Shown: positions 21,716 to 33,914 of the stretch, one piece after another
How positions within the stretch are numbered: position 1 is the stretch's first letter
Layout of the letters: every line of letters begins with the position of its first letter
NCBI RefSeq assembly: GCF_947179515.1
Contig: NC_067473.1
Coordinates: forward strand, 123,615,909 to 123,679,908
Reading direction: 5' to 3'
DNA from: Apodemus sylvaticus
Taxonomy: Eukaryota; Chordata; Mammalia; Rodentia; Muridae
DNA length: 64,000 nucleotides
Program-made: the position numbers and the translations under genes
Notes under the pieces: model-generated
Told to the model about the DNA's origin: nothing
Databases searched by the model: none
Seen by the model: only the letters and a program-made list of their open reading frames with translations

Positions 21716-21977
21716 TTATGTAATTTTTCAATTGTATGTCATATGAAGAACTGGCTCTGGCAATTTCCTACTCCCAGGGGAAAATAAACAATATACTTAG
21801 CAGGTCTTTGGTCTTAGGGATCTTCCAGAACATGAAGCCAGAGAAAACAAGACCATAGGAAACAGCCAGAAAATCAGACTTGAAGAGAAACACATGTGAT
21901 TTATTTTTTACATGTACATATATGTGTAGAATTGCAAATTAAAATGTCTAGAAAACTACGGCATGCTTCTCCAGAGA

Positions 21978-22055
21978 GCTCCAAGGAGGAAGAGGAGGAA
22001 GAGAAGGAGAAAGAGAAGAAGGAGAGGGAAGAGGAGAAGAAGGAAGAGGAGAGAT
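21978..22055. repeat. Purine-rich (GGA/GAA) tract
   Basis: Almost pure A/G on the + strand in GGA and GAA steps. Confidence 0.9.
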
Positions 22056-22445
22056 TAGCTAGATGACTTTGTTGAGGGTTAGATCTAGGTTTAGATCCTA
22101 ACAGTGATGTCACAGAATTTAAGAGATAAGGGCGTGAACTTCATTATCAGCTGAACTGAAGAGTGGCTTTCTGGAGCCAGAGGATTCATTTTTACATTGA
22201 TATCAACATGAAGATGTCAACATGATATCTTTTTTTGTTAAAGAAAGCATCTGGCTGTGTTTTCCCAACTGCTATTAAAGCAAAATTAGATGAGAAGACA
22301 AATGTGCACAGATTACTATTTTAAGAAACTGTTGAGAAAATAAAAATATGAAAAAATATGAAATCAATGGAACATAGGGAAAATGTGCTCAGCTGTGGGT
22401 GTTATTGTAACTGCATCTTTAACCCTTTGTCAGTGGTTTGTGTGA

Positions 22446-22480
22446 ACACACACACACACACACATACACACACACACACT
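22446..22480. repeat. (AC)n microsatellite
   Basis: AC run with one 'at' interruption. Confidence 0.93.
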
Positions 22481-24077
22481 CCTTCCTGATAGCTTTCTTA
22501 AAATTATCAGGTGCTTAGAAATAGCAAATTGTATTACCAACTCTTCATAAATCCATCACAGGTCACAAACCTTCCCAAATGTCCAAGGTAACTTGTTGTA
22601 ACTGATGATGAAATCCAATACAAAGCCACAAGCACTCAGTGTTCACTTGTGCTGTTTCCTCCCTCCTGCATCTGCTAGAATTTGGTGTCGAATCTCCCTC
22701 TTGCTATGCCTAGTTGTGGTAAGAAGAGAGCTTTGTGTCTCTTGATGCTTCCTTCTGTGGCACTGCAAATAGCTAGTACTTGACAGGAGATCCTAAAAAT
22801 AATAATGCAATTTAAAACTCCCTTCTGTTGCCCTCCACCGGTAAGAATGGGTGAAAGGGCAAACTGACGTATAAGCAGCGGGTAAGAGTTTGCTCTCTGG
22901 TTATATTGGGAATGGAAGGATTTCTTTAATGATCAGAACTCACAAGCTTGCTTCAGAACCATGGGTAATGTGGATGGACGGGAGGACAGAGACCACGTAG
23001 AAAGGCAAAAATGTGAGTCCTTGGCAACCTAGTTAAGACACTGGAAGGAGAAAATAGCATCTTGAGATGTTGCTTAATTGTTGTGACACCCCGAATCACT
23101 AGCTCTATCTGCCAGATGTGAAAATTTAAAGTACACAAGGCTAGATCACAACACCGGTAGGTAGATGACCTGTGACTTAAGCCAAGGCAGTCCAGCTCCG
23201 GAGTTTATATGTGTAACTGGTCAGGAGAAAGGACAGCGGGGAAGACAGAAGGGAGGGCAAGGACATGAGAAGAGAGCAGGAGGATGAGTAGCTGTTTTAT
23301 GTAAAAAGACAAGAACTGAGACATTCGGATGGGAGATTTAGCAACCTCTCAACCCCAAATGCAAAAGGAAAAATAGCAGTAGGAAGGTTCACAGAACTAC
23401 CAAAACCAGCAAGAAAGCAAAGGCTGAGTCTATCAACACGCCAGAGCAAGGTGTACCAGAGAGGGGCCTGAGAAGGCTGGGTGAGCCACTCAAGCTAAGC
23501 TAACTAGAGGTAGATAAAATACGCATTTAGAAGAGTCACGTGCCAGGAAAACTTAGATACTGAGAGAAGCAAGAATTCAAGGGTAGAGGCAGCAAAGAGC
23601 CCTGCATGCTCAAAGGATGAGGTAAGAGAAGAGAGTTGCGGTCAGCACCTGTGAGACAAGTATGATGACAGTTGCAGTCTGAAGCAGCAAAGACCTTAGT
23701 CTGGGGACACTGCCTGACTAAGTGGGATCTCAAAAGTGAGGGTCAAGGAATTCTTATCCGCTTGCTGTTCTTCCCTGAGTCCCCTCACACTGCATTGGCT
23801 GAGCATCACCATAGGCCAAGGAGGGGTCTGAAGTGGAATATTTTAAGATGCCAAGGCCAGAATATAAGAGTAGAACCATTCTCCCATCCTTGAGACAAGG
23901 TTGAAGTAGTTCATAAGGGCTGGAGAAGGGAGGGGGGGGGAGAGGCTGCAGGATGGTCCTGATGTTCATAAGCTACGTGACTGTTATATTATATAGCCAG
24001 CCAGCCACTAGGTCATTTTAAGAAGGAGCCAACTAAGCCTGGCAGAAGGTTCCTGTGCCCTGCAAAACCTCAAACTG
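22481..24077. other. Unassigned sequence
   Basis: 1.6 kb without a recognisable element. A G-run lies at 23932-23940. No supported gene. Confidence 0.4.
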
Positions 24078-24434
24078 TGTCTTAGTGTTCTATGCTGTGA
24101 AGCGACACTGCGATCGTGGTGACTCTTATAAAAGAAAGCATTTAGCTGATGCTGACTTACAGGTTCAGAGGTTTACTTCATTATCGCCACGGCAAGAAGC
24201 ATGGTGACATGCAGTCAGACATGGTTCTGGAGAAATAGTTGAGAGTTCCACATCTGGATCAGCAGGCAGCAGGAAGAGAGAGACTCTGAGCCTGGCTTGA
24301 GCATTTGAAACCTCATAGTCTATCCCAAGTGACATTCTTCCTCTAATGAAACCACACCCACTCAAACAAGGCCACCCCTCCTAATAGTGCCACTCCCTGT
24401 GAGCCTCATGGTGGTTTTCATTCAAACCACCACA
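24078..24434 (-). mobile_element. LTR-like rodent repeat, full length
   Basis: Runs from 'tgtcttagtgttctatgctg' to 'ttcaaaccaccaca', so its ends are TG...CA. Internal landmarks: 'acaggttcagaggtttactt', 'gcatttgaaacctcatagtc' and 'cctcctaatagtgccactcc'. These form a very common rodent dispersed repeat. No 5-bp target duplication is seen. The family name is left open; it resembles MaLR-type LTRs. Confidence 0.65.
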
Positions 24435-25472
24435 GACTTTGATGCTCATCTCACTCCATGGCTGCTTGGTTGCTGGAATTCTAGGGAAAAAGAACCCAAC
24501 AATTTGGCGATGATGAGGACATTAAGGTGAGGGGACTTCTTACTAGTCAGTCTGTAGATGTTTTTGCTTCTAGCACAGGGTGGCGTCATAGAGGCTAAGG
24601 GCTCTAGTTTCATCTGGACCCTATGTAGCCCAAAGGGACCTTTGTGGCACTGTTGGCAAAGTGCTGTGTCAAGGCAAAGAGTCTTAAAAGACGGAAGGAC
24701 ATTTGGGCAGAGAGTTCTCTACCTTTCTGTAATGAGGGAAAGCAAAGCAACTAAAAGAAACCAAACACAGGAAGCAAATCCAACTCCTTTGCTTGAGCCG
24801 TTCACCATCAGCCATCACTCTTTCTCCAATTACTGTGATCAGGGCTACATGAGGTCAGTAGCCAGGGCACCCACAGAGAATGTAAGTACTGGGGAGGTGA
24901 GAAATGGCACAAGGGTCGAACTGGCCACCCAGAGAAGCAGGATGTGGCGAGCCAGCAGCACGAGTGTCTCTGGAAGACTGTGGCTGTGTAGTAATTGGGC
25001 CAGGGTCAGATGAGGGGCAAGCTAGCAGCTCAGGGTATCTGTCTGCAAGGAACGCTGCTCATGGTTTAGAATAGTCTGAGAATAATGTGCCTGCTAATTC
25101 AGGTTTCCTTATACAACTGGAGGCAAACTGAACCTGAGAGTGTCAGAGAACTGCCCCTCAGGGAGACATGAATAACAATGGCCCCGGTGCAACCTGACCT
25201 TTGCAGGGTGGTTTTCTGCCTGTGGACTCTAGATCCCACCAATGGCCACCAATTAAAGGCAAAGTCCAAATACCTATAAGGGGCAACTCTGAAACTGAGA
25301 CCGACACAGTGGAACACTGAGGGGCCAATTATTTTATTATTCATACTTGGAACCTTTAAGAATTTTCTGTGACACCGTCTTATCTATAAAATTGTAAACA
25401 CAAAATGAAGTGTGACAGGTAAATGGTAGGCTTTCTTTAGGCAAAAAATGGGTGAGGGGGAATTTGTATGGA

Positions 25473-25474
<2 letters not shown>
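24435..25474. other. Unassigned sequence
   Basis: The 151-codon plus-strand frame (24558-25013) has no homology I recognise, no signal peptide or domain pattern, and no splice or promoter support. I regard it as chance. Confidence 0.4.

Positions 25475-25520
<46 letters not shown>
25475..25520. repeat. (CA)n microsatellite
   Basis: Over 20 uninterrupted CA units. Confidence 0.97.
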
Positions 25521-26189
25521 TGTGGCTTTGTTTTGCCTTACCATTACAAGGTGAAGAAATATTTAAAGAACTCTGCTTGAAGCAGTGGGGGTGGGGATGG
25601 GGACAAATAAGACTGCCCGTCACATCTAGTCCCCTCCATGTGCTGAGCTCTGTTGGGGGGCGGTGTCCCTTAGGAAAGTCTAGCCCTGACCCCCCTTCAC
25701 AAAACCTGCCAAGCACAAAACCTATAATGCTTATAGATTTTCCTTTCTCTTATGTTTATTTCTTCCAAACTCAAATGCACCAAACCCTTGCTATAAATCA
25801 GGCTATAAATGGTGAGCACAGTCTATTTTATTTTACACCCAAAGGGTTCCCAGGAATATGTAGATTTTTGAACTTAGATACATCATAGAGCTTCACTGTT
25901 AACAGTGTGACCACTAGCCAAATGTGGTTATTTAGATTTAAACTCATTGTAACTGAAATTTTAAATTCAGTTCTTCAGTTTCACAACCTAGGTACCAAGT
26001 GCTCTAAAGCCACCGGTGCCCAGGGCTTGTCTAGTGAACAGCGCACAGAGAACACTCGACGTTATGGAAGGTGCTTACAGAAAACACAGCATCAGGGTCC
26101 ACAAATGGTATCTGCCTACTGTGAAATCATTTATCTCAGAAAGGTGGCTTTTCAGTGAGGTTGTCTCCTGAGCCAGGCAAGGTTCCCCA
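25521..26189. other. Unassigned sequence
   Basis: No element recognised. Confidence 0.4.
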
Positions 26190-26340
26190 TTAATTCCATA
26201 GGATCATCTCACCACAGGCTCAACACCTCGTACGTGACCTCATTTGAGACGTGTGGAAACTTCAGAGAGGCTAAGTAACTCACCTTCATGTAGCAAATGT
26301 GTGATGTAAAGCTAAGGGAGCCAGACTCCACAGCCTTTCC
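26190..26340 (-). mobile_element. MIR SINE
   Basis: Reverse MIR: 'gacctcatttgagacgtgtg', then 'cagagaggctaagtaactca', then 'gccagactccacagcc'. A relatively clear copy. Confidence 0.8.
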
Positions 26341-26454
26341 TTATATAAGCTGGTGATGCTACCTTTCACGGTAATCTCCCCAAGAGAAAGAAAACACTAC
26401 CATGGACAAGGAACTACTAGGGAGCTGGCATTTGTGGCTGACACACGTTTAGAG

Positions 26455-26640
26455 TCAGATAGGCTGGAGCACAAATCAGTTTGTCTCTGCCTGGGTGACA
26501 CAGGCAGTGTCACTTCTAACTCTGAGTGTGTGTAACACGGGGGCACCTAATGAGGAGTAAATGAGAAAACATCCAATGCACTTATGCAGAATCTAACATG
26601 CAGAAACTGCTCAGTAAAGCGCAAGTGATTCTGATTTCCC
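26455..26640 (+). mobile_element. MIR SINE
   Basis: Forward MIR 3' half: 'gtgacacaggcagtgtcact', then 'taatgaggagtaaatgagaa', then 'aactgctcagtaaagcgcaa'. It lies 115 bp from an oppositely oriented MIR (26190-26340). Confidence 0.75.
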
Positions 26641-27506
26641 TTTTCTACCTGGTAAACCCCAAACTGCAAGATCTGCCTTGCACCAGGCAAAGCACATTTC
26701 TGAGACTTGCTCGCCGCCTGCTGGTCATTTCCCCACCTGAGTCCTTTCACAGAGGCGCTGTGAAAGAGTCAGGTGGAGGAAGCAGGAGAGACTGGGACCT
26801 TGAAGCCTCGGGAGGAACTTAGATGGTCTAACCTTGGAACAGTAGTCACAGCCATTACTGACAGGTAGGGGAAGAAAGGGAACTAGTTTGGTCTCTATTT
26901 TCTGTATGGTCCTAACAGCCATGGTCCCAAGGTGTCTAGGGGCTGGCTTGTCCACAAACATGAGATAGCATTACTTAATCTCCCATCTGATGCTGTTCCT
27001 AAGTGCCACTTCCTGCCCCCATCAACATAAAAGGCATGTTGAATTTTCCACTAAAATATGTTTACAGTGGTCCATGCACTTTCTGTTGTCTGACACCATC
27101 TTAGTACAAGCTCCCATCACTGCTCCCCGGGCTGGGGCGTTGCACACTTCCCTGGCCTGTTGTCTTCAGAAGGCAGTAGAGCAATGGTTCCAGCTTCTGT
27201 GGGATCACCGTGGGAATTTTCCAAGAATTAACAGAACTAATCCTCAAAGATGTCTTGAAGAGGTCAAGCAGAGGGAAGAGTCCTAATATTCATGGTTCCT
27301 TACGCTTCTAAGATGATTCTTCTGTATAGATGGCTAGATAATTGCTCAACTTCTAGACCAGACCAGAAGCTCTGGAAGCCCCACAGACTACTGAGGCTCA
27401 CCTATAGTTTCTGATTTAGTGATCATGAGAGTTCCCGTTCCCCACAAACTCCCAAGTGCTGCTGTTGTTGGCCTGAGGACCACACTAAAAACCTGCAGTA
27501 GTAGCT
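26641..27506. other. Unassigned sequence
   Basis: No element or supported exon. Confidence 0.4.
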
Positions 27507-27605
27507 AAACCTGTGGTTCAGTGGTATAGTACTTGCTTAGGACACACAAAGCCCTGGGTCCTATCCCCAACACCACAATAAGTAAAAGTAAAATCAAAAT
27601 CTTTA
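27507..27605 (+). mobile_element. ID SINE
   Basis: tRNA-Ala-like ID element: 'ggttcagtggtatagtactt', then 'gcttaggacacacaaagccc', then 'ggtcctatccccaacaccac', with an A-rich tail to about 27605. The internal pol III boxes are partly altered. Confidence 0.8.
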
Positions 27606-27814
27606 AAATTCACATTTTGTGCCTCATGGTCTACCAGGCAGTATATGGCCCAGCTGGTCTGATGGTTTTTCACCTCCTCTGCTCCAGCCCCACCCTGGTC
27701 TCCTGCCTGCCCCTGTCCACCTAGAGATCTTGACACTAGTTACTCTCTTGGCCGGATGAATCCATCTATAGTTTTGCTGACTGGATACCCCTGGGTTTGT
27801 GAGATTCATCAAAG

Positions 27815-28030
27815 GCCACATCCTCTGGGACACCTTCCCTGACTGCCCTATTCAATGTGTGTCGTCCCTTTCTCTTTCCCATTATTTCTTTTCTCACTAG
27901 CCTTATTTCCTTTACTGAAATTATTTTACAAGTCTGTTCACATAGAACACATTCTCCGATTGCTAGATTTCTAGGCTTCTGAGTACAGGGATTTCATCTT
28001 GATAACCCCATCGGTGCCCAATAAATGACT
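27815..28030 (+). mobile_element. L2 LINE 3' end
   Basis: 'gggacaccttccctgactgc', later 'ctgagtacagggatttcatc' and 'cggtgcccaataaatgactg', in the order of the L2 3' terminus. Confidence 0.75.
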
Positions 28031-28699
28031 GCAGGGTGAAATCATTAATAGAGCCACTGACCAGAAAGTGGGACATTTAGGCACAAGGGCTTATTACTGT
28101 GCTCTCATCTTTTAACATTGTGTCACACTGTGTCCACAGGAGGACCTGGAAAGAGAAGTGATGGTATCTTCAACAGTCGTCAAGACAGGCAAAGAAGCTT
28201 GGCTGAGGCCACACTCCTGGAGAGGCAGAACTGGTCATGGATGCTGGCTAGATGCTTCCACGCTTGCCACCACACAGAGAAAGAAAGAAGAAAAACCAAA
28301 AAAGATGAGACCTCTTCCTGGGGAGATTTTAAACTCTACATTCTTAACCAAAACAAAAATGGCAAAAGGAGCCAAAATCAAAGGCCTCTTGCCTTTCTCT
28401 CTGGCTCTCTGGCTCTCCCAGAATCAGAAGAGAACGATGACTTGGTGACAGGTGTGCCTGAACACTTCGCATTTTTACAAAGCTTGCTCAGAGCCTTTAG
28501 TAGCACAGCACAGACAGGAAGTGGTGGAGGCAGAACCAGAACACTTCCTGCCCAGTCTGTACTGGAGTGATAGCCCAGCATCAGCACACAGCACTCTTTC
28601 TCAGCAAGCTCCTGACATCCACAGGGGGATTAATCTAGAGCCTTCTATAAAAATTAAAATCCAAGTGTGGACTGTTTGCACATATTTTCTGTATTTGCT
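28031..28699. other. Unassigned sequence
   Basis: Two overlapping plus-strand frames (28118-28570, 150 codons; 28158-28448) show no recognised domain. Two long frames overlapping in different phases argue for chance openness. Confidence 0.35.
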
Positions 28700-28915
28700 C
28701 CCAGATAGTTTGACTTATCTCTGGATTACCCAGAGTTCCTAATTGAAAATCAATGCTGTGCAAACAGCTCCTGTCTTGTGCTCCTTAGAAAATGATGTCA
28801 TTAATAGGAAGTGTAATGTTCAGCACTAACACAACCATAAGCCTAACTCTGCTTTTGATTGACGGTTGATTGAATCCACAGGTAGGGAACCTCTAGATAC
28901 AGAAGACTCACTGTA
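28700..28915 (+). mobile_element. MER2/Tigger-type DNA transposon fragment
   Basis: 'acttatctctggattaccca' and 'gtgtaatgttcagcactaac' precede the terminus 'ggttgattgaatccacaggt', which runs to 'gactcactgta'. This is the right end of a TcMar-Tigger (MER2-like) element. The left end is missing. Confidence 0.7.
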
Positions 28916-29829
28916 TTTCATTCAGCTTTCTTTTGTGGAGCCACCTCATTGGTGTAAGAGCTGAGGTAACACTGGATATGATATCAATGGTGAATATCTA
29001 CCTCCCCAAACTCAAATCCTTAACCAAAAAAAATTACGTCCCACTTCAATAAATGATCTTCACGCTAGATTGTCTCTTTTGAGTATCATTTCAAAGACAC
29101 AATCACCTTCTCTCTTGAGATTTCTCTCTCTGGAACAGGTGGCCTCTGGTAAGGGAAGGGGAAAAGGAAAGATAAGAAAGTTGTAATGGACCAAACCTAG
29201 AATCAGGGTACAGCGTCTCTCCAACATGTTGTGTCAGAGATACAACACCTGGCTACACTTAGCTGCAAGGGAACCTGGGAAATGTAGTCTTATGGTCAAG
29301 GTTACTGAACTGTCAGCAGTTTCTACCTTATTTCCTGAGACTTCCACCCTGGTTCAGGTCCTCTTGCACTGCAGTTTCCAAAATTATAGAGATGACTTCA
29401 AAGGCAACTGACCATAGGAGAGGTGTCCTTGATCTCCTGTTCCTATTACAGAACAATTCACTTGTCTGGGGTCCTCTGAGAGGAGGCTAGAGGAGGGAGA
29501 AAAGACAGGAAGGAAGATGAGAATGAAAATTTGTTTTCCTAAGTCCAATTCTAGCTAAAAAGACAAGTGTGGAGAGGTCCTCAAATTTTGACCCTGAGTT
29601 CAGTTCCAGATCTTTCAAAATTTCATTGCTCAAGTGAAGCCTTATTGAACATTCATTGTTTTATAGGAAGTGTCCTAGCTTCCAGGAATGCTAGATAAAT
29701 GAATCAATCAATGAATGGATATAACATCAGCTTGACTCTTCCTTTGATTGAGACTTTGGAAACAATTGTAATAAAAGGTCACACAATTATATAGATAACA
29801 GAATACTCAATATTATAAATTATAAATAT
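28916..29829. other. Unassigned sequence
   Basis: Possible L2/L3 trace near 29690-29720 ('gataaatgaatcaatcaatg'), too short to call. Confidence 0.35.
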
Positions 29830-29995
29830 ATAATATTCAGACTGTCTTCCAACACATAAATTCTCATTTAATCTTCACAATAATCATATGACATAACTCG
29901 GGGCTCCATTTTACAGAGTCAGAAACTGAGACCTTAAAAAAATGAAATGATTATCTCCAAATTGCTGTTTCTGAGATACAGGCAGGATTCTTGAT
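29830..29995 (-). mobile_element. MIR SINE
   Basis: Reverse MIR: 'ttctcatttaatcttcacaa', then 'attttacagagtcagaaact', then 'gagatacaggcaggattc'. Confidence 0.75.
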
Positions 29996-30069
29996 TGCAT
30001 AATACTGTTCCTGTTGTTAAGCTGCAGGGTCTTTTGTTTGTCAGTTGGCTGGTTTTTGTTGTTCATGGT

Positions 30070-30098
30070 GGTGTTTTATTGTTGTTGTTGTTGTTGTT
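30070..30098. repeat. (GTT)n microsatellite
   Basis: Seven or so TTG/GTT units next to the tail side of a reverse SINE. Confidence 0.9.
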
Positions 30099-30114
30099 TT
30101 ATTTTATAAAGTAT

Positions 30115-30290
30115 CTGTTTATTTGAGGCAGGGTAGCATGTATCCTGTGAGCTCACCACCTTGCCAAGGATGACCTTCCTGCCGCTACATCTTAGGTGCT
30201 GGAATGATAGGGGTGGAACAAGCTAGGACTGAATCCGGGTCTTGTGTATACTCGACATCTAAGCTCATCCCCAAATTCTTTGAAGATTAT
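30115..30290 (-). mobile_element. B1/ID composite SINE (B4-like)
   Basis: 'ttgaggcagggtagcatgta', then 'ccaaggatgaccttcctgcc', then 'ggactgaatccgggtcttgt'. This is a B1-like body with an ID-like head, in reverse. Its neighbouring GTT array looks like the expanded A-rich tail on the opposite strand. Confidence 0.6.
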
Positions 30291-30330
30291 ATTCAGAAAA
30301 GGGGAAGGAGAAATTCAGTGACCTTCAGGG

Positions 30331-30655
30331 TCACCACTCTACAGTCCTCCATGGTCCCCACTCCACAGTCCTCCATGGTCCCCCTCCAAAGTCCTCCATA
30401 GTTCCCACTTTACAGTCCTCCATGGTTCCCATTCCACAGTCCTCTGTCGTTCCCACTCCACAGTCCTCCATGGTCCCCACTCCACAGTCCTCCATGGTCC
30501 CACTCCAAAGTCCTCCATGGTTCCCACTTTACAGTCCTCCGTGGTTCCCACTCCACAGTCCTCCATGGTTCCCACCTCACAGTCCGCCATGGTTTCCACT
30601 CCACAATCCTCCATGCTTCCCACCTCACAGTCCTTTGTGGTCCCCACTGCACAAG
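30331..30655. repeat. 24-bp minisatellite, about 13 copies
   Basis: Unit based on 'cactccacagtcctccatgg' plus 'ttcc', about 24 bp, repeated about 13 times with substitutions and a few single-base slips. The usual period is a multiple of three, so frames stay open on both strands (to 161 codons on +, 102 on -) and give low-complexity PQSSMVPT-like repeats. I do not call these coding. Confidence 0.95.
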
Positions 30656-31084
30656 GAAAAGCCTGAATGTCTCATAGGGCCTAGATTATTGTCTCACGCC
30701 CTCACTTCCTTCTGGGGCATCGGCTTCCTTTGTGTTCTTCAAATGCCACCTGAGGTGTTTTGTCCATCTGTCCCCTTGATGAGACATCTTGGCCTCCAGT
30801 CTGTGATAACTGTCACCTGCTCCTTCAGGTCTCAAGTTACATATTTCCAAGTTAAAATAATTCCCCACCTCACACCGATCAACTCCCTCTTCTTCCTTAT
30901 TTCTTGAGTCTCTTGTTTGCTTGCTTCATTATAGCATAAATGACATCTTGGGAGTTTCATTCAATGATCTGAGAGAACAAATGCACTACAGGAGTGGACT
31001 CTGGTACCTGATGGCCTCCTTGCTTTGTGTCTTTCACTGGAAAAGAAACTCCATGGGGGAAGATTTATGTTTTTGTCAAGACTG
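30656..31084. other. Unassigned sequence
   Basis: No recognised element. Confidence 0.4.
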
Positions 31085-31253
31085 TCTCACCAGATATTTG
31101 TGAGATATCCCAGTAAGAACACTTGTCTTAAAAGCCTGGAAATCTGAGTTCAATTCCTGGAACCCACTTAAAGGTGAAAGAAGAGAGTTGATTCCTAAAA
31201 GTTGTCCTCTGACTTCCACATGTGCATTGCACACATACACCAATATACATTGA

Positions 31254-31254
<1 letters not shown>
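31085..31254 (+). mobile_element. B2/B3 SINE
   Basis: Forward element: head-side 'gagatatcccagtaagaaca', then 'aaatctgagttcaattcctg', then 'cctctgacttccacatgtgc'. The CA/CAC array follows it as the tail. Confidence 0.75.
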
Positions 31255-31288
<34 letters not shown>

Positions 31289-31310
31289 ACCACCACCACC
31301 ACCACCACCA
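31255..31310. repeat. (CA)n-(CAC)n compound microsatellite
   Basis: About 16 CA units (31255-31286) change to about 8 CAC units (31287-31310). Confidence 0.97.
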
Positions 31311-31476
31311 TATCCAACAACATTAAAAGACTTCTCACCAGACTGTCTCTTCACAAATACTTACCATTCCTCCACTGTGTGTAGGAGGCTTAGTTAAACA
31401 CATTCAGTAAAAAGAAAGTCTGTTTCCTTTGAGGGTGCAGATGAATATTGAGGTTCAAGTGCTAAGAACTCTTTAG

Positions 31477-31478
<2 letters not shown>

Positions 31479-31508
<30 letters not shown>

Positions 31509-31610
31509 CTGTGTTCATGAGTGTATGTGACTTGGTATTGATGTGTGCTCATGAGTGTGTGTGTGTATGATTATGTTCATGAGTGTGTGTGTGTGTGTGT
31601 GTGTGTACAT
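31479..31610. repeat. TG-rich double microsatellite
   Basis: Pure TG runs at about 31479-31507 and 31585-31607, separated by diverged 'gttcatgagtgtgtgtg' type repeats. Confidence 0.93.
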
Positions 31611-31614
31611 ATGT

Positions 31615-31862
31615 ATACTCACATGTGGAGGCTAGAGGACAACCTTGGGTGGTGTTCCTCAGGAGCACCTTTTTAAGACAGGCTTTCACTAAGACTAGCC
31701 TAGGCTAGTTTGGCTGCCTAGTGAACCTCTGCCTCCCCAGCACCTGGGTTGCAAGCTTCTACCACCATGCCTGGCTTTGGTGCCAGTGTTGGGGATCAAA
31801 CTCAGTTGCTTGAGCTTAAGTGGTAAGTGCAGCACTGACTCACTGAGCTACCTCTCCACTTG
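31615..31862 (-). mobile_element. B4/RSINE-type SINE
   Basis: 'catgtggaggctagaggaca' and 'cctctgcctccccagcacct' (B1-like), then 'ttggggatcaaactcagttg' and 'ctgagctacctctccac' (ID-like head), all in reverse. Confidence 0.8.
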
Positions 31863-33914
31863 GGGAAACTGACACACACCTAGTGCCTTTTTACTTTTCC
31901 TTGTTAGCAGCTTTATAGCCTGTCTAGAAGAGGGTGAGGTATAAGTGACTAAAGGAAGCCAAGATGACATATGACCCACTTGCCAGGGATAGAAACCCAC
32001 TCCAAGCAGTGCCACACATGTCTGAGCTGGAGCCAGGCAGTTTCCAACAGCCTGCAGCCTGAAGCCCTATCCTCTTGGGATATCTTAACTCTAGACCTGT
32101 CCCATGACGTAGGTGACTAGGAGATACTTACTAGTATCTCTGCCCTCCACCCATGATGTACCTGTGGAGAAGTGCCCTAGCCCTAGCTGCTCAGACCCAA
32201 ATGTCTCCAAACATTGTCAACTGTCCCCAGGAGCTGAACTGTCTCATCTGTAGCTGAAGATCTGTGAAATAGAGCAAGGATTTACTCCCCTGATTCTGTG
32301 GTTCGAATCTTACCTCTGCTATATAACACTCTGCTATATAACACAGTCCAAGTTTCTCATTTCCTTTGATTGGGCTTACGGTTCAATCAGCAAAGTAGAG
32401 AAAGCCATGGTCACTTCACTACACAGAGCAAACTAACAAATGTTATTTTGTGCTCATCACAGTGTTGGTTTCAGCCATAGGATGGATCTTTTTCTCCATT
32501 CCTCCAAGACACCAGTCTCTTTCCTACCCCTAAGATCCTCTGTATGCAACCTCCAACAAAGCTACTTCAGGGGCCTTTTCAAAAGAAAGACAAGCCACAT
32601 CCTTGACACAGTGGCAACTTAAATGGTTGAGACAGACAGACTTGCTCTGTCTAGTGGGATAGAATATGTTCATTGCCAAGGGACTAGTAAGTACTGTAAG
32701 TCATCCCTAGCTCTATTGTCCAGTCACAGCCTACCTCAGAGCCTCTGTCTCCTGGGCTGTTTTCAGAGTGGTGGTTCCTGAATGGGTATCAGGTATGCTA
32801 GTTTGCAAGACATATACATAATCTAAGGGCAACTGTGTAGTAAGAGCAGATAGTAGGGGGATAATAGTAGGGATACTTTTTTGTGATGTACATTTCTTAC
32901 CCATGGCAGAGGTGCAGAATTGACAGACAAGAGACCCATAATGCTGCATGAGAGTGCTCCTGAAATTGTCTCCTTTGTACACTTAGGAAATGGATTAGCC
33001 CTTTCCCCAGGTAGTGCAGTAGAACTGACTTTCAAGAAATGGTCCTTCACTTAGTGCATTCAATAAGTGGACACATTTTAAATTCTGGAGCGACACAATT
33101 ATCACTCCCCATAAATTAGTTTATAATAAAATGCTCAGTTTCAATATCTTTTCAAGTGAACTATTCTTATTAACCTCATGCATCCATTTCATTAAAAAAA
33201 AAAAGTGAACCATGCCTAACCATTAGAACACATCCTAGACAATGGAATTAGCAATGAGTGGTTATAACATTTCAGAGTCAGCAGGGGCCAGTGACTGTGG
33301 AAATATTTACATTTGCAACAGGAATCTAAGGCTAAGGTTGGAACAACCCTCACAACCCATGTCACCCAGGGTTCAAGAACTGCATCTTTAAGAGGACTCC
33401 AGGGCTCTTGGGATCAGGCCAGAACTTTGCAAGCAACATTGGGGGGGGGGATGTTTTGTCTACTTTCTTATTTCTTACTGGGTTATGAAGATAAACAAAG
33501 GTAACCTTTCCAAACCCTGTTCTGCATACAGACATGCTTCTCCAGGTGGGCACTCGCCATTAACTCTAATTCTAATCAGTATAAGCAGTATTGGGTTTTG
33601 GATGTAATAGACTTTGAGGATATCACTTTCAGATACAATTCTGGTCCTCAGCTGCTGCAGCAAAGATATCTTTCTATCATTATTGAGTTATTTAATAGGA
33701 TCGAGGCCTCTGAAGCTTCACAACGTAAGCTAACCCAAGACCTATATGTTTTCAGAATATAAAAATAAACATAACTATTTTGCCTGTCAATATTTTACTG
33801 TTTAGTTACATAGAAATTAACTTTAAAATTCTTTCCTACCAATTTGAGCCACAGAAGTCAGCTGGGCCTGACAAGAACACAGACTGTCTTAGGGGACAGC
33901 AGAGCTAACGGGCC
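31863..33914. other. Mostly unassigned; doubtful MIR at 32260-32400
   Basis: 'ggttcgaatcttacctctgc' suggests a MIR, with a 15-bp local duplication of 'tctgctatataacac'. A G10 run sits near 33440. The rest is unassigned. Confidence 0.35.

Noticed and set aside
24558..25013. 151-codon frame
   Set aside because: No recognised motif, no splice or promoter context; a length expected occasionally by chance.
28118..28570. 150-codon frame overlapping a 96-codon frame in another phase
   Set aside because: No domain, no splice support; overlapping open phases point to low stop density.
30339..30907. Repeat protein from the 24-bp minisatellite
   Set aside because: Open on both strands because the unit is a multiple of three. 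No start, splice or domain evidence.
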